NCBI GenBank assembly: GCA_018882485.1
Contig: VERU01000066.1
Location: forward strand, 1 to 9,155
Reading direction: 5' to 3'
Source: Rhodoferax sp.
Lineage (GTDB): Bacteria; Pseudomonadota; Gammaproteobacteria; Burkholderiales; Burkholderiaceae_C
Length of the DNA stretch: 9,155 nucleotides
Position numbers and translations under genes: made by a program. A model generated the notes under the pieces. It did no database searches. It had not been told where the DNA came from and saw nothing but the letters and a program-made list of their open reading frames with translations. Shown here piece after piece: positions 1-7,600 of this stretch (positions within the stretch are counted from its first letter, which is position 1; each line of letters starts with the position of its first letter).

Positions 1-394
1 ACACTGCGCGTGCTGTGCTGCATCCATCGTTCCAGCTTAGGCCGGCGCCGGCGCACCGCCTATACCCGCACCGCACTAGGCGGGCTCGCGCCAATCCGGT
101 AGCCTGCGGCCGAGCCGGCATGGATCAAGCCAAGGCCCGTGGTGGCGCCTGGCAACGCCCCCCAGCGGGCCGTCCGACCGGCTGGCCATCCGACGTCCGC
201 CCAGCCCGCAGTCCGGCAGGCTGACCCTGCCGCGACCCGCCGGCACCGGTGTACCGGAAGACCGCTAGACGATTTCAACCGGCGCCGGTATTGGCGCGCC
301 GGGCCCGCAAACCTACGCTAGTCCCCCAGGATGAAAGCCGCTCGGCACCGCTGTCCGGACCGTCCCTCAACCCGCTTTTACTGGAGCCTTTTTC
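1..394. other. Non-coding leader region with no supportable gene
   Basis: No open frame here looks like a real protein. The frames present are short, arginine/proline/alanine-rich and overlap one another on both strands, as expected by chance in very G+C-rich DNA. One frame is open from base 1 to a TAG near base 102, so the tail of a gene entering from the left cannot be excluded, but nothing in it is recognisable. The region contains a 7-bp inverted repeat (CCGCCTA at 56-62, TAGGCGG at 77-83), a 12-base perfect palindrome (ACCGGCGCCGGT, 278-289) and an 8-base one (293-300). None has a T-tract, and in this base composition they may be chance. It probably holds the promoter of the small exported-protein gene at 395. 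Confidence 0.6.
291..319 (+). promoter_or_regulatory. Weak candidate sigma-70 promoter for the exported-protein gene
   Basis: TTGGCG (291-296), 17 bases, then TACGCT (314-319) gives 4/6 and 3/6 matches to the -35 and -10 consensus at ideal spacing, about 75 bases ahead of the start codon. It was found by eye in G+C-rich DNA, where such matches are common, so it is only a suggestion. Confidence 0.2.
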
Positions 395-778
395 ATGATG
401 ACACGCCGATTCCTGATGCCACTGCTGGCCGGATCCCTGGTGGCCGCGCTGGGTGCAGCCCTGCCGGTCGTCCACGCCCAGGAGGGCGCCGATCCCAAGC
501 CCACCCTGTCGCGCGAACAGCTGCGCGAACGACAACAGGAGCGGCTCGAATCCGGCGCGTCGATCTACGGCACCTCGCTGATGACGCGCAAGGAGCGCAC
601 CGAGCACCGCGAAAAACTCAAGAGCCTGAGCAACCGCGCCGACAAGCAGGCCTACCTGGAGCAGCACCGCATCAAGATGCAGGAACGGGCGCGCGAGCGC
701 AACACCTGGCTGCCCGGCATGCCGCGCCCGGCCGGGTCCGCCAAGCCGGCCGGCGGTGGCGGCGACAACCGGCCCTGA
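395..778 (+). CDS. Small exported protein of unknown function
   Basis: The product is a 127-residue protein with a clear Sec-type signal peptide: basic MMTRR, a hydrophobic stretch at about residues 6-25, and a VHA-Q cleavage site after residue 28. The mature part (about 99 residues) is highly charged and mostly helix-forming, with Arg/Glu/Lys/Gln-rich stretches. It contains an 'IYGTSLMTRKER' stretch (about 57-68), a second basic helical segment with 'QHRIKMQERARER', and a Pro/Gly-rich tail. I recall short periplasmic proteins with this kind of 'IYG..LMT..ER' pattern as widespread but uncharacterised in proteobacteria; that is memory, not a search. The start at 395 is supported by GGAG at 383-386, 8 bases upstream; ATG at 398 is an alternative two-residue-equivalent choice. 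The gene stands alone and converges on the kinase gene with 15 bases between the stop codons and no terminator-like hairpin between them. It probably acts in the periplasm; partner and role are unknown. Confidence 0.82.
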   Translation: MMTRRFLMPLLAGSLVAALGAALPVVHAQEGADPKPTLSREQLRERQQERLESGASIYGTSLMTRKERTEHREKLKSLSNRADKQAYLEQHRIKMQERARERNTWLPGMPRPAGSAKPAGGGGDNRP

Positions 779-793
779 GGTCCGTGCGCCCGG

Positions 794-3730
794 TCAGCGG
801 GCCGCCGCCACCTCGGCCACGAACTGCAGCAGGACCTGTGTCGGCAAGGGCTTGAACTGCACGGCGATGCCGCGCGCGCGGATGCGTCGCAAGGTCTCGG
901 GGTCGGTCTCGCCGGTCACCAGCAGGGCCGGCAACCGGGGCGAGAAACGGGCGCGCAGCCCGTCGATCACATCGAAACCGGTCTCGTTGGCCGCCAGGCC
1001 GTAGTCGGTGATGACCAGATCGGGCGCCCGATCGCCCAGCTGTCGGCGCAGATCGGCCAGACCCTTGGCGGCCACCACGGCGTGGCCCTCGGCCTGCAGC
1101 ACCATGCGCAGGGCATGGAGCAGCTCGGGGTTGTCTTCCACCAGCGCCACCCGCAGCCCCGCCCGCAGGGGCCTGCCCGCCACCGGTGCGGGGTCGATGG
1201 GTGCGGAGTCGTCTCGGACGCCGCTCGCAGCGAGGGGTCGGGCATCCTGGTGGGGACGGCGACCGGTGTCAGGACGGGGGCTGTTGCGATAGTCGGCATC
1301 GGCCTGAATGGCCGCCGGGGTGGCCGCCCGGACACCCGCCTGGGGGTCGACCCCGTGATCCGCCCCGCTATCCGCCCCGCTATCCACCCCGGCTTCGGCC
1401 TCGGCCTGGACCCCGGTTTCAGCTTCAGCTTCAGCCTCGGCCTCGGTGCCGGGCTCATCCGGCAGCGGGGTGGCCGGCGGCAATTCGATGGCGAACATCG
1501 AACCCCGCCCGGGCCAGGAGCGCACCCGCACCTGCAGCCCCAGCAGCGCCGCGGTGCGGGCCACGATGGCCAGACCCAGTCCACTGCCACCGCGCCGGGG
1601 CACGCTGGCGAGCTGGCGGAATTCCTCGAACACCAGCTCGATCTGTTCGGGAGCGATGCCGATGCCGCTGTCCCAGACCTCGATCCAGCAGCGCCCGCCC
1701 CGGTGACGGCACGCCACCAGCACGCCGCCCCGGTCGGTGTAGCGGATCGCGTTGGACACCAGATTGCCCAGGATGCGCCCCAGCAACACCGGGTCGGTGT
1801 GGGTCCACACCGGACTGGGCCGCACCCGCAGCCTCAGGTTGCGGGCCTGGGCCCGTGCCGTGTGCACCGACGCGACCCGGTCCAGCAGGGTCTGCACCGG
1901 CAGATCGATCGGATCGGGCTCCACCACGCCGGCATCGAGCTTGCTCACATCGAGCAGGTCGGTCAGCAACTCGGTCAGGGTGTCCACGCAGCCCCGGATA
2001 CCGCGCATCAGCACCGCGTCGGCGGGCGACAAGCGCTTGTAGAGCATGTCCAGGTACAGCGACAGGGCCGCCAGGGGCTGGCGCAGGTCGTGGCTGGCCG
2101 CCGCCAGGAAGCGCGACTTGCTGCGGTTGGCCGTCTGCGCCTCGGCCACCGCCAGCCGCAGCGCCGTGACATCGCGCGACAGCAGGATGAACCGCCCGCC
2201 CTCACCCGGCTGCGTCGGTTTGCGCGCCACCGACAGCTCGAACCAGCACAGGCCCTGGGGCAGCTCCAGGCTGACCTGCCGGCCGTGGCAGTGTCCGTGC
2301 TGCTGCGCCTCTTCCAGCGCCTGCAGGCAGGTGCGGGCCACCTCGTCGGGCAGGGCATCCTGCAGCCACTGGCCCTGCAGGATGGGCAGGCTGGGTGCGG
2401 CCGAAGGGCCGCTGGGGCCCCGGATGTCGTGACAGCGCCCACCCAGATCCAGCTCCAGCAACTGGTAGGGCAGGGTGTCCAGGGTGCTGCGCAGCCGGTC
2501 TTCGCTCTGGCGCAGGCGCTCGGTCTGCTGGGCCATCTCATGGGTCAGGCGATTGGCCAGCCGCACCGCACGGGCGCGGGTCCGGCTCGTGGACCGGAAC
2601 AGACCCACGATCAGCCCGCTCAGCACCACGCCCCCCAAAAGGGTGCCCCAGGCCGCCCCGTAATGCCGCGCCACGCCGGGTGGCCGGGGATCGAACACCA
2701 GCGTCCAGTCATGCCCGCCCATCTGCAGCGAACGCTGCGTCGATACTGCGCCAGTCGGCCAGCCTGCCGGCTCGCCCTGACCCCATGCCAGCGCCTGGGA
2801 GTCGAACACCAGCTGGGTGGGCCGCACGGCCGGCCCCTCGTAGACCCGCATGCGGACCTCGCCGCCGTCGTAGCGGGCCCAGTCGGCCAGCAAGGTCAGG
2901 GCCAGTTCGCCCACATGGTAGGGCGTGAAAACCCAGCCCCGCAGCGCCGCGCGCCGCTGCGCGATGCGTTCCAGGGGTGCATCCGGGCCGTACACCGGCA
3001 CCACCATCAGATGGGTCACCGCACGCTCGGACCGCACCAGGCCGCCCAGGGACCCTGGCGACAACGGGGGCAGGCGGGCCGACAGGGCCAGCTCGCCGCC
3101 GTCGCGCGCCAGCTCCAGCGCCGCGCGGTAGGCCGGATGGGCGAGCAGATCGATGCCGACGGTGGCGACCCGCAGGCTCTGCTGGGGCTCCAGGTAGGTC
3201 ACCAGCGCATGGTCCCCCAGGCCGGCAGATTCGGCCGGCAGACTGAGCGGCAGGCCCAGGCGCTCCAGCCGACGCGCCTGCGCATCGTGCCGATGGCGCG
3301 TCACCGGCTCGATGAAGCCGATGCCCAGCATGCCCGCTGCGCCCGGCACCGCCTGGGCGCTGTGCACGAAATCCCGCCACTCCGTCAGCCCGGGGGCCTC
3401 CTCCCGGGTGAAGTAGGTGGCGGCATTGCGCAGCACCATGGCCTGGGACACCAGCCGCTCCTGCATCCTGAGCACCAGCTGGTCGGACAGGAAGCCAAAG
3501 CGCTGCGCGGCCTCGCGGTCGATCTGCTGGCGCACCAGCAGCGCGCCGGCCACGCTCAGGCTCAGCAGCACGAACAGCAGCACCCAGGCCACGGCGTCCG
3601 GACGGACCCAGCCGTCCCGACCCAGCGCCGCCAGCCGGTCGCTGGAGCGGCGGGCAGGCCGGGTGGGCCGGGGCGGCGGCTCCACACCCGGCAGCAGCAA
3701 CTGGCGGGCTGGATGGTGGCGGGTGGGCAT
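794..3730 (-). CDS. CHASE-domain hybrid sensor histidine kinase with C-terminal receiver
   Basis: This 978-residue inner-membrane kinase probably passes phosphate to the response regulator encoded just upstream (3794-4516). Order of parts: cytoplasmic N-terminus rich in Arg/Pro; membrane helix about 46-68; periplasmic sensor about 70-350 resembling CHASE (motifs such as AATYFTREE and GIGFIEPV); membrane helix about 356-378; short coiled segment about 385-415; PAS-like region about 410-520; HisKA with SHDLRQPL and phospho-acceptor His547; HATPase with N-box Asn656/Asn660, G1 D687-S-G-I-G and G2 G715-S-G-L-G-L; a long low-complexity linker about 755-855; and a receiver from about 858 with acidic pair Glu865/Asp866, acceptor Asp909, Thr939 and Lys960. 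All catalytic motifs are intact. No histidine-phosphotransfer domain is present, so the role of the receiver (autoregulation, phosphate sink or a relay through a separate protein) is open. CHASE sensors bind small extracellular molecules; the ligand here is unknown. The ATG start at 3730 lacks a strong Shine-Dalgarno, and the gene lies 63 bases after the regulator gene, fitting one operon. Confidence 0.93.
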   Translation of the reverse strand: MPTRHHPARQLLLPGVEPPPRPTRPARRSSDRLAALGRDGWVRPDAVAWVLLFVLLSLSVAGALLVRQQIDREAAQRFGFLSDQLVLRMQERLVSQAMVLRNAATYFTREEAPGLTEWRDFVHSAQAVPGAAGMLGIGFIEPVTRHRHDAQARRLERLGLPLSLPAESAGLGDHALVTYLEPQQSLRVATVGIDLLAHPAYRAALELARDGGELALSARLPPLSPGSLGGLVRSERAVTHLMVVPVYGPDAPLERIAQRRAALRGWVFTPYHVGELALTLLADWARYDGGEVRMRVYEGPAVRPTQLVFDSQALAWGQGEPAGWPTGAVSTQRSLQMGGHDWTLVFDPRPPGVARHYGAAWGTLLGGVVLSGLIVGLFRSTSRTRARAVRLANRLTHEMAQQTERLRQSEDRLRSTLDTLPYQLLELDLGGRCHDIRGPSGPSAAPSLPILQGQWLQDALPDEVARTCLQALEEAQQHGHCHGRQVSLELPQGLCWFELSVARKPTQPGEGGRFILLSRDVTALRLAVAEAQTANRSKSRFLAAASHDLRQPLAALSLYLDMLYKRLSPADAVLMRGIRGCVDTLTELLTDLLDVSKLDAGVVEPDPIDLPVQTLLDRVASVHTARAQARNLRLRVRPSPVWTHTDPVLLGRILGNLVSNAIRYTDRGGVLVACRHRGGRCWIEVWDSGIGIAPEQIELVFEEFRQLASVPRRGGSGLGLAIVARTAALLGLQVRVRSWPGRGSMFAIELPPATPLPDEPGTEAEAEAEAETGVQAEAEAGVDSGADSGADHGVDPQAGVRAATPAAIQADADYRNSPRPDTGRRPHQDARPLAASGVRDDSAPIDPAPVAGRPLRAGLRVALVEDNPELLHALRMVLQAEGHAVVAAKGLADLRRQLGDRAPDLVITDYGLAANETGFDVIDGLRARFSPRLPALLVTGETDPETLRRIRARGIAVQFKPLPTQVLLQFVAEVAAAR
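1346..1444 (-). repeat. Tandem repeats encoding the kinase-receiver linker
   Basis: Four adjacent 12-base units run from 1349 to 1396: gaccccgtgatc, cgccccgctatc, cgccccgctatc and caccccggcttc. The middle two are identical. On the coding strand they give four-residue repeats such as DSGA-DSGA-DHGV. Next to them (about 1417-1444), alternating 6-base-like units encode an EAEAEAEAE run. Together they form an acidic, unstructured stretch of about 33 residues between HATPase and receiver. The array is in multiples of three and could change copy number by slippage without breaking the frame. Confidence 0.8.
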
Positions 3731-3793
3731 CGCGGGCAGGGCCGGCAGGGCGCTGGGTAGGGCAGGCGCCGAGGGGCGGCGCAGTGCCCGGGG

Positions 3794-4516
3794 CTAGATG
3801 GCCGTCAGGCCGGTGCGCACCGCGTACTTGGTCAGCTCGGCCACGCTGCGCAGTTCGAGCTTGTCCATGATGTTGCGGCGGTGCACATCCACCGTGCTGG
3901 GGGCGATGTGCAGCGTCTGCCCGATCTGGGGCGAGCTCATGCCCTCGGCCAGCAGGCGCAGCACCTGGGTCTCGCGCCGGCCCAGCCGCTTGTTCTGGGC
4001 GCCAGGGCGCACCGGTGCAGTGCCGCGCCGGCTGGCCTCCACCAGGATGGAGGCCGCCTCGGGACAGAGGTAGGTCTTGCCCTGGGCCACCAGCTGGATG
4101 GCCTGCACCAGCTGCATGCCGTGGGCCGACTTGATGACGTAGCCGGTGGCGCCCGCCTCCAGCATCTCCGACACGAACTGCCGGTAATTGAAGGCCGACA
4201 GGGCAAGCACCCGCTGGCCGGGGTGGCGCGCCAGCAGCTCGCGGGTGCTCTCGATGCCGTTGGCGCCGGGCAGGCTCACGTCCATCACCACCACATCGGG
4301 CGCCAGCTCGGTGATGGCCCGATCCAGCCCGTCGCCGCTGCTGAGCTCGCCCACCACCTGGATGCCGGGTTCGTCGCTCAGCAGATGGTGGATGGCCTCG
4401 CGGAACATGTTGTGGTCGTCCACCAGCAGCACGCGAACCGGACGCGAACCCGCATCGGCCGGTGGCCGGGCGGCCACAGCGGCCGGCATCGGCAGGGGCA
4501 ATTCGGTAAATGACAT
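3794..4516 (-). CDS. NarL/LuxR-type two-component response regulator
   Basis: This 240-residue cytoplasmic DNA-binding regulator is the likely phosphorylation partner of the hybrid kinase encoded 63 bases downstream. The receiver spans about residues 26-145: acidic pair Asp33/Asp34, acceptor Asp79 in VVVMDVSLPG, switch Ser107 and conserved Lys129. The output LuxR-type helix-turn-helix spans about 177-238, with LGRRETQVLRLLAEG followed by IAPSTVDVHRRNIMDKL as recognition region. Length and order are typical of the NarL/FixJ group. I chose ATG at 4516 because the purine-rich AAAGGGAGG (4520-4528) lies directly in front of it. A longer frame starting at GTG 4546 would add ten residues, extend beyond the ordinary family N-terminus and include the Shine-Dalgarno as coding, so it is less likely. 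The first 25 residues are a Pro/Ala-rich extension. Targets are not visible, but a palindrome at 4605-4624 upstream may be an autoregulatory site. Confidence 0.95.
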   Translation of the reverse strand: MSFTELPLPMPAAVAARPPADAGSRPVRVLLVDDHNMFREAIHHLLSDEPGIQVVGELSSGDGLDRAITELAPDVVVMDVSLPGANGIESTRELLARHPGQRVLALSAFNYRQFVSEMLEAGATGYVIKSAHGMQLVQAIQLVAQGKTYLCPEAASILVEASRRGTAPVRPGAQNKRLGRRETQVLRLLAEGMSSPQIGQTLHIAPSTVDVHRRNIMDKLELRSVAELTKYAVRTGLTAI

Positions 4517-4519
4517 GGT

Positions 4520-4528
4520 CCTCCCTTT
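4520..4528 (-). promoter_or_regulatory. Shine-Dalgarno deciding the response-regulator start
   Basis: On the minus strand this reads AAAGGGAGG, ending three bases before the ATG at 4516. Spacing is short if GGAGG pairs and slightly better if AGGGAG pairs. It is the strongest ribosome-binding sequence I noticed in the window and favours ATG 4516 over GTG 4546. Confidence 0.7.
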
Positions 4529-4555
4529 CCATGTGGTTGTTAACACCTTTAATAG

Positions 4556-4584
4556 ATGTTAGGTCTTTCGGCTGATGCCATCAA
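4556..4584 (-). promoter_or_regulatory. Candidate sigma-70 promoter of the two-component operon
   Basis: On the minus strand TTGATG (4584-4579), 17 bases, then TAACAT (4561-4556): four of six matches in each box at optimal spacing. It lies in the only A+T-rich stretch of the intergenic region. Transcription would start near 4549, giving a leader of about 33 bases to the ATG. This is inference from consensus matching only. Confidence 0.4.
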
Positions 4585-4604
4585 TACCAGAGGCCTCGCC
4601 TTGC

Positions 4605-4624
4605 ACTACCGGTTTTCGGGTAGT
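4605..4624. promoter_or_regulatory. 20-base palindrome, candidate operator upstream of the regulator gene
   Basis: Arms ACTACC (4605-4610) and GGTAGT (4619-4624) are exact reverse complements around an 8-base centre, GGTTTTCG. The centre lies about 65 bases upstream of the predicted transcription start at 4549, a distance typical for activator sites of NarL-type regulators, so autoregulation by the adjacent regulator is plausible. It could instead be a hairpin downstream of dnaE2 (stop at 4658), but no T-run follows it on the dnaE2 transcript, which argues against an intrinsic terminator. Confidence 0.45.
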
Positions 4625-4627
4625 CGG

Positions 4628-4645
4628 CCAGCCGGGCCCGGCCGG
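4628..4645. repeat. G+C-only inverted repeat just after the dnaE2 stop
   Basis: A perfect palindrome GCCGGGCCCGGC (4631-4642) extends to 18 bases with one mismatch. As RNA it could fold into a stem of about seven pairs with a four-base loop, 13 bases past the dnaE2 stop codon. There is no uridine tract, so it is at best a weak or Rho-assisted 3' end or an RNA-stabilising hairpin. Such palindromes also arise by chance in this base composition. Confidence 0.3.
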
Positions 4646-4657
4646 AGGCGATGCAGC

Positions 4658-7600
4658 TCAGCGGAAATCGCGGCTCGAACTGTCGAGCCCGCCCAGCAGC
4701 GGCGTGAGGTCGCGCAGGTGGCCGGCGATCAGGTGGCGCACGGCGCCGCCCTGGCCGTCGTGCTGCCAGACGCCGTGCACCGCCAGCAGGCGCGACTGCA
4801 AGGCCACAGCGCGCTGGCGCTCCCGCAGGCTCTTCCAGACCACCACATTGACGCTGCCGGTTTCGTCTTCCAGCGTGACGAACATCACCCCTTTGGCGGT
4901 GCCGGGCTGCTGGCGCAGGGTCACCAGACCGCAGGCACGCACCGCCCGGCCGTGCGGCAGACCCTGCAGCTCGGCCGCGCTCAGCAACTTCATTTTTGAT
5001 AGCAGGGAACGCAGCAGGGACAAGGGGTGCGAGCGCAAAGTAAGCCCGGTGCTGGCGTAATCGAGCAGCACCTCCTGGCCCTCGGTGGCGGCCGGCAAGC
5101 GCCATGCGGGCTCGTGCACCGGCACCCCCTGCAGCAGCGCGGGCACCGGCTGCAGGGCGCTGGCGTCCCACACCTGCTGACGCCGGTGGCCGGCCAGGCT
5201 GGCGAGCGCATCGGCTGCCGCCAGCGCGCGCAGGTCGCCCTGGTCCAGCCCGGCGCGTGCGGCCAGATCGGCCACACTGGTGTAAGCCGCCTCCCGCCGC
5301 GCTGCCACCACCCGCTCGGCCGCGTCAGCGCTCAAACCCGCCACCAGCCGCAGGCCCAGCCGCACCGAACCAGAGAAATGGGGGGCACAGAAATAGGGGT
5401 CAGATTCCAATTTGTTCAATCCTGCGACCAGGTTCTGCCAAACAGAATGGGGATCTGACCCCGGCTGTTTCGATGGTTTCGCCGATTGTTTCGGTGCCTG
5501 CAGAGTGCAGTCCCAGTCGCTGTGGCTGACGTCGGGCGGCAGCACGGACACGCCATGGCGGCGGGCATCCTGCACCAGCTGGGAGGGGGCGTAGAAGCCC
5601 ATGGGCTGCGAATTGATCAGGGCGGCCAGGAAGCAGGCGGGTTCGTGGCGCTTGAGCCAGGCGCTGACATAGGCCAGCTGGGCAAAGCTGGCGGCGTGGC
5701 TCTCGGGAAAGCCGTACTCGCCAAAGCCGACGATCTGGCTGAAGATGGTTTCAGCGTACTCGGTGCTGTAGCCCTTGGCCTGCATGCGCTGCACCAGCAG
5801 GTCGTGAAAGTGATGCACACCGCCGCGGCGCTTCCAGGCGGCCATGGAGCGGCGCAGCGCGTCGGCCTCGTCGGGGCTGAAATCGGCGGCCAGCATGGCG
5901 ATCTGCATCACCTGCTCCTGGAAGATGGGCACCCCCAGCGTGCGCGCGAGCGCCGGCTCCAGTGCAGCCGGAAAGTCCACCGGTTCCAGCCCCTGGCGGC
6001 GGCGCAGGTAGGGGTGCACCATGCCGCCCTGGATGGGCCCGGGGCGCACGATGGCGACCTCGATGACCAGGTCGTAGAAGCAGCGCGGCCGCAGGCGCGG
6101 CAGCATGCTCATCTGGGCCCGGCTCTCGATCTGGAACACGCCCACGGTGTCGGCGTCGCAGACCATGTCGTAGGTGGCAGGGTCGTCGGGCGGGATGTCC
6201 TGCAGCGCCAGCGGCCGGCCGCGCCGCTGGCCCACCAGCGCCAGGCAGCGGCGGATGGCGCTGAGCATGCCCAGCGCCAGCACGTCGACCTTCATCAGGC
6301 CCACGGCATCCAGGTCGTCCTTGTCCCACTGGATGATGCTGCGCTCGGGCATGGCGGCGTTTTCCACCGGCACCAGCCGGGTGAGCGGGCCTTCGGTCAG
6401 CACAAAGCCGCCCACATGCTGGCTCAGGTGGCGCGGGAAGCCCAGCAGCTGCGCGGCCAGGCTGCGCCACAGGGCGAGCCGGTGGTCCTGCGGGTCCAGC
6501 CCGGCCCGGGTCCAGGCCTCGTCCTGGAGGCTGCGGCCGCCGAAACCGGGATGCGACCTGGCCAGCCGCTCGATCAGCGCCTCGTCCACGCCCAGGGCGC
6601 GCCCGGCGTCGCGCAGGGCGCTGCGCGGCCGGTAGCAGACCACGGTGGCGGCGATGGCGGCGCGCTCGCGGCCGTAGCGGGCGTAGATGTACTGGATGAC
6701 CTCCTCGCGCCGTTCGTGCTCGAAATCGATGTCGATGTCGGGCGGCTCGTGGCGCGCGCGGCTGATGAAACGCTCGAACAGCAGACTGGAATGCGCCGGG
6801 TTGACCTCGGTCAGCCCCAGGCAGTAGCAGACTGCCGAATTGGCCGCCGAACCCCGGCCCTGGCACAGGATGCCCCGGCTGCGGGCAAAGCGCACGATGT
6901 CGTGCACCGTCAAAAAATACATCTCGTAGCGCAATTCGGCAATCAGCGCCAGCTCGTGCGCCACCTGCTGCGCCACGCCCGGCGGCAGGCCCTGCGGGTA
7001 ACGCCGGGCCGCGCCCTCATGGGTGTGGCGGTGCAGGGTCTGGCTGGGGTTCAGGCCCGGCAGCAGGGCCTCCTGCGGGTACTGGTAGCGCAGTTCGTCC
7101 AGGCTGAAGCGGCAGCGTGCGGCCACCGCCAGCGTGTTGGCCAGCCAGTCGGGCGGGTACAGGGCGGCCAGCCGGTGGCGCGCGCGCAGGTGCGCCTCGG
7201 CACTGGACTGCAGGGCCTGCCCCGCCTCGGCCACCGTGCACCCCAGGCCGATGGCGCGCAGCAGGTCGTGCAGCGGCTTGCGCGAACGCCGGTGCATGCA
7301 GACCGCACCCACGGCCACCAGCGGCAGCCCGCACAGGCCGGCCACCCGCTGCAGCGCCACCCGCCAGAGGGCATCGCCGACCTGCTGGCGCATATGGGCC
7401 GCCAACCAGAGTCGGGGGCCAAAATGGCCTGCAGCCCTTGTGCAGACTGCAAACAATGCTTCAAAAACCATAGCAGGGGGCGGCTGCAGCAGCACCTGGA
7501 GATGGCTCAGGCCGGACCAGCCGGGATCGGACCAGTCCACCTGGTAGCGGCCCTTGGGGGCGCGCCGCCGCGCGCGGGTGATGAAGGTGCACAGCTGGCC

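Noticed and set aside
56..83. CCGCCTA/TAGGCGG hairpin as an intrinsic terminator of a gene to the left
   Set aside because: The loop is 14 bases, no T-run follows, and no upstream gene can be identified.
1082..3760. Plus-strand open frame of about 890 codons opposite the kinase gene
   Set aside because: It is the complement of a G+C-rich gene with strong third-position bias. The product is Gln/His/Gly/Arg-rich with no domain, while the minus strand encodes intact kinase motifs.
2709..4532. Minus-strand open frame of about 600 codons overlapping the regulator and kinase genes
   Set aside because: It is an out-of-frame reading, rich in Gly/Ala/Arg/Pro, crossing the regulator stop and kinase start. 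The correct frames contain all conserved residues.
4517..4546. GTG at 4546 as start of the response regulator
   Set aside because: The ATG at 4516 has AAAGGGAGG directly upstream. The longer version would translate the Shine-Dalgarno and add residues unlike the family.
4605..4645. The palindromes after dnaE2 as a Rho-independent terminator
   Set aside because: Neither is followed by a T-tract on the dnaE2 strand. The first fits an operator better, and the second may be a chance G+C palindrome.
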